Origin: Streptomyces sp. AP-93
GTDB lineage: Bacteria > Actinomycetota > Actinomycetes > Streptomycetales > Streptomycetaceae
Reading direction: 5' to 3'
Assembly: GCF_022808175.1 (NCBI RefSeq)
Contig: NZ_JALGBX010000004.1
Location: forward strand, 1 to 64,000
Length of the DNA stretch: 64,000 nucleotides
Part shown: piece by piece, positions 62,536-64,000 of the stretch
How the letters are laid out: each line of letters starts with the position of its first letter
Numbering within the stretch: position 1 is the first letter of the stretch
Translations under genes and position numbers: made by a program
Notes under the pieces: model-generated
Told to the model about the DNA's origin: nothing
Seen by the model: the letters and a program-made list of their open reading frames with translations, nothing else
The model's database searches: none

Positions 62536-64000
62536 TCAGTGGTTCTCGGTCGGCCGCAGGTCGCGCGGGATCAGTGTCCAGGTGGTCGCCGCGGCGGCCA
62601 TCGCGAGGACGCCGGCCAGCAGGAACGCCGGGGTGATCGCGAGGGTGTAGGACTGCGAGGCGGCGTCGAGCAGGGTCCGGCCGACGGCGCCGCCGAGCTG
62701 TTCGGCGGTGTGGGCGGCCTCGCCCACGGAGTCCCGTACGGCGGCCATCGTGGCGGAGTCCAGGTCCATGGCCGGGAGGTTGCCCCGGTAGAGCGCGGCG
62801 GCGGTGGAGCCGAGGATGGCGACACCCATGGCCGAGCCGAGTTCGTAGCAGGTCTCCTCGATGGCGGCGGCGCTGGAGACCTCGTCGGCCGGGGCTGCGG
62901 AGATCAGGGTCACCGAGGCGACGGTGGTGGCGATGCCCGCACCCACGCCCATGATGGTCAGCGCCGCGGCGAAGGCGGGGTAGCCGAGGCCGGTGAACTG
63001 CTGGAGGGTCCAGGGCAGGGCCATGCCCGTGGCGAGGACCACCAGGCCGCCGCCGAGCACGTGGCGGATCGCGAAGCGCTGCATGAGGGTCGGGGCGACC
63101 ATCGAGGCGCAGATCAGCGCGAGCGGGGCGGGCAGCAGGCGCAGGCCCGCCTCCAGCGGGGTGTATCCCTGGCCGTACTGGAACCACTGGGTGACCAGGA
63201 ACAGGATCGCGCCCATGCCCACCATGGGCAGGAAGATCGCGGTGGCGGCCACGCTGAAGGCGGGCTTGGTGAAGAGCCGGACCTGGAGCAGCGGGTTGTC
63301 CACGCGGAGCTGGCGGCGGACGAACAGGGTCAGCGCGACGGCGGCGAGGACCAGCAGGGCCCAGGGCAGCGGGTCGGCGACGCCGCTCTTGCCGAGCTGC
63401 TTGATGCCGCCCGCGAGGGCGAGCATGCCGACGATCGACTGTCCGACGCCGGTCCAGTCCCACTTTCCGGTGGAGCGCGGGGAGCGGGATTCGGGGAGGT
63501 AGCGCAGGCCGGCGGCGACGATCACCGCGGTGACGGGCAGGTTGAGGAGGAAGGCGGAGTGCCAGCCGTAGTCCTGGACGAGCAGGCCGCCGACGACGGG
63601 GCCGAAGGCCATGCCGCCGCCGAACACGGCGGCCCAGACGGCGAGGGCGAAGGCGCGTTCCTTGGCGTCGGTGAAGACGCTGCGCAGGATCGACAGGGTG
63701 GAGGGCATGATCGCGGCGCCGCCGACGCCGAGGAGGGCGCGGGCCGCGATGACGTGCCAGGCCTCGGTGGAGAAGACGGCGATGAGGGAGGCGAGGGCGA
63801 AGATGCCGAAGCCCGCCATGAGCAGCCGCTTGCGGCCCCAGCGGTCGCCGAGGGCGCCCGCGGTGACCAGGAGCCCGGAGAGGGCGAGTGCGTAGATGTC
63901 GATGATCCACAGCTGCTGTACGGCGCCCGGCTGGAGGTCGCCGACGAGCGAGGGGAAGGCCACGTTGAGGATCGTGGTGTCCATCGAGATGAGCAGGAGA
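62536..64000 (-). CDS. MFS drug-export-type transporter (DHA2-like), 5' end outside
   Basis: The frame runs past the right edge: reading LLISMDTTILNVAFPSLVGDL at the window end is the usual first span of 14-span DHA2 drug/proton antiporters, whose true start lies beyond 64000. Conserved WIIDIYALALSGLLVTAGALGDRWGRKRLLMAGF (loop 2-3 motif A), GALLGVGGAAIMPSTLSIL and the motif C span are present. It ends PRDLRPTENH. It would export hydrophobic compounds; the substrate is unknown. Confidence 0.85.
   Translation of the reverse strand, partial: LLLISMDTTILNVAFPSLVGDLQPGAVQQLWIIDIYALALSGLLVTAGALGDRWGRKRLLMAGFGIFALASLIAVFSTEAWHVIAARALLGVGGAAIMPSTLSILRSVFTDAKERAFALAVWAAVFGGGMAFGPVVGGLLVQDYGWHSAFLLNLPVTAVIVAAGLRYLPESRSPRSTGKWDWTGVGQSIVGMLALAGGIKQLGKSGVADPLPWALLVLAAVALTLFVRRQLRVDNPLLQVRLFTKPAFSVAATAIFLPMVGMGAILFLVTQWFQYGQGYTPLEAGLRLLPAPLALICASMVAPTLMQRFAIRHVLGGGLVVLATGMALPWTLQQFTGLGYPAFAAALTIMGVGAGIATTVASVTLISAAPADEVSSAAAIEETCYELGSAMGVAILGSTAAALYRGNLPAMDLDSATMAAVRDSVGEAAHTAEQLGGAVGRTLLDAASQSYTLAITPAFLLAGVLAMAAAATTWTLIPRDLRPTENH

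Overview
This is a stretch of very GC-rich actinobacterial chromosome, almost certainly from Streptomyces or a close relative. The evidence is the high G or C at third codon positions, many GTG starts, AGGAGG-like ribosome binding sites, the large share of secreted proteins and lipoproteins, and typical families (DUF3052, DUF6381, XRE regulators, two cytochrome P450s, an NPP1 protein, allantoicase, OhrR/Ohr). No tRNA, rRNA, CRISPR array, phage or recognisable biosynthetic core enzyme was seen. The only mobile-element trace is the last 53 codons of an IS110-type transposase at the left edge.

Left part (1-15.1 kb) is accessory and partly decayed. After the IS110 end come a 59-aa membrane protein, a frameshifted XRE-transmembrane regulator (727-2123), a repeat-rich leucine-rich-variant-like protein whose C terminus appears lost, and a truncated DUF3052 copy. 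A translationally coupled GNAT-PaaX pair faces a membrane-anchored alpha/beta hydrolase across an AT-rich inverted repeat. Then follow small hypothetical and secreted genes, a three-gene ABC exporter, a remnant of a small secreted protein with an intact terminator, and a NucA/NucB-like nuclease followed by a gene that may encode its inhibitor.

Middle part (15-45.7 kb) holds a ClC channel, a P450, a ZIP transporter, a large YfhO-like membrane protein, a YrdC/Sua5-like protein, and an arylsulfotransferase coupled to a purine/uracil-type permease and divergent from an XRE-cupin regulator. An AI-2E-type permease follows, then a giant XRE-STAND NTPase-WD40 protein, and a run of exported enzymes (NlpC/P60, serine DD-peptidase-like, NPP1). 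Next are a second P450 divergent from a dienelactone hydrolase, two large secreted proteins (one glycine-rich, one with a frameshifted signal peptide), and allantoicase.

Right part (45.7-64 kb) contains a redox group: ohr/ohrR with a clear tandem operator, a membrane cytochrome b with a molybdopterin oxidoreductase, and an FprA-type ferredoxin reductase with a candidate iron box. It continues with a HAD-like protein, a secreted HNH nuclease, a beta-propeller lipoprotein, GNAT and 2OG-Fe(II) enzymes, a DinB/GNAT fusion, a VOC protein, a PHP phosphoesterase, and a coupled DinB-carboxylesterase-serine hydrolase operon. An MFS exporter runs off the right end.

The most unexpected global feature is that short tandem repeats sit at the 3' ends of genes, above all at convergent junctions (about 7276, 18551, 27714, 41386, 45746 and 56465, and at one gene end at 61291). 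The 27714 array has eleven units, each carrying a small palindrome. A second structural oddity is a pair of overlapping, mutually exclusive inverted repeats at 22252-22299, followed by a G-tract block, in the divergent YfhO/YrdC intergenic region.
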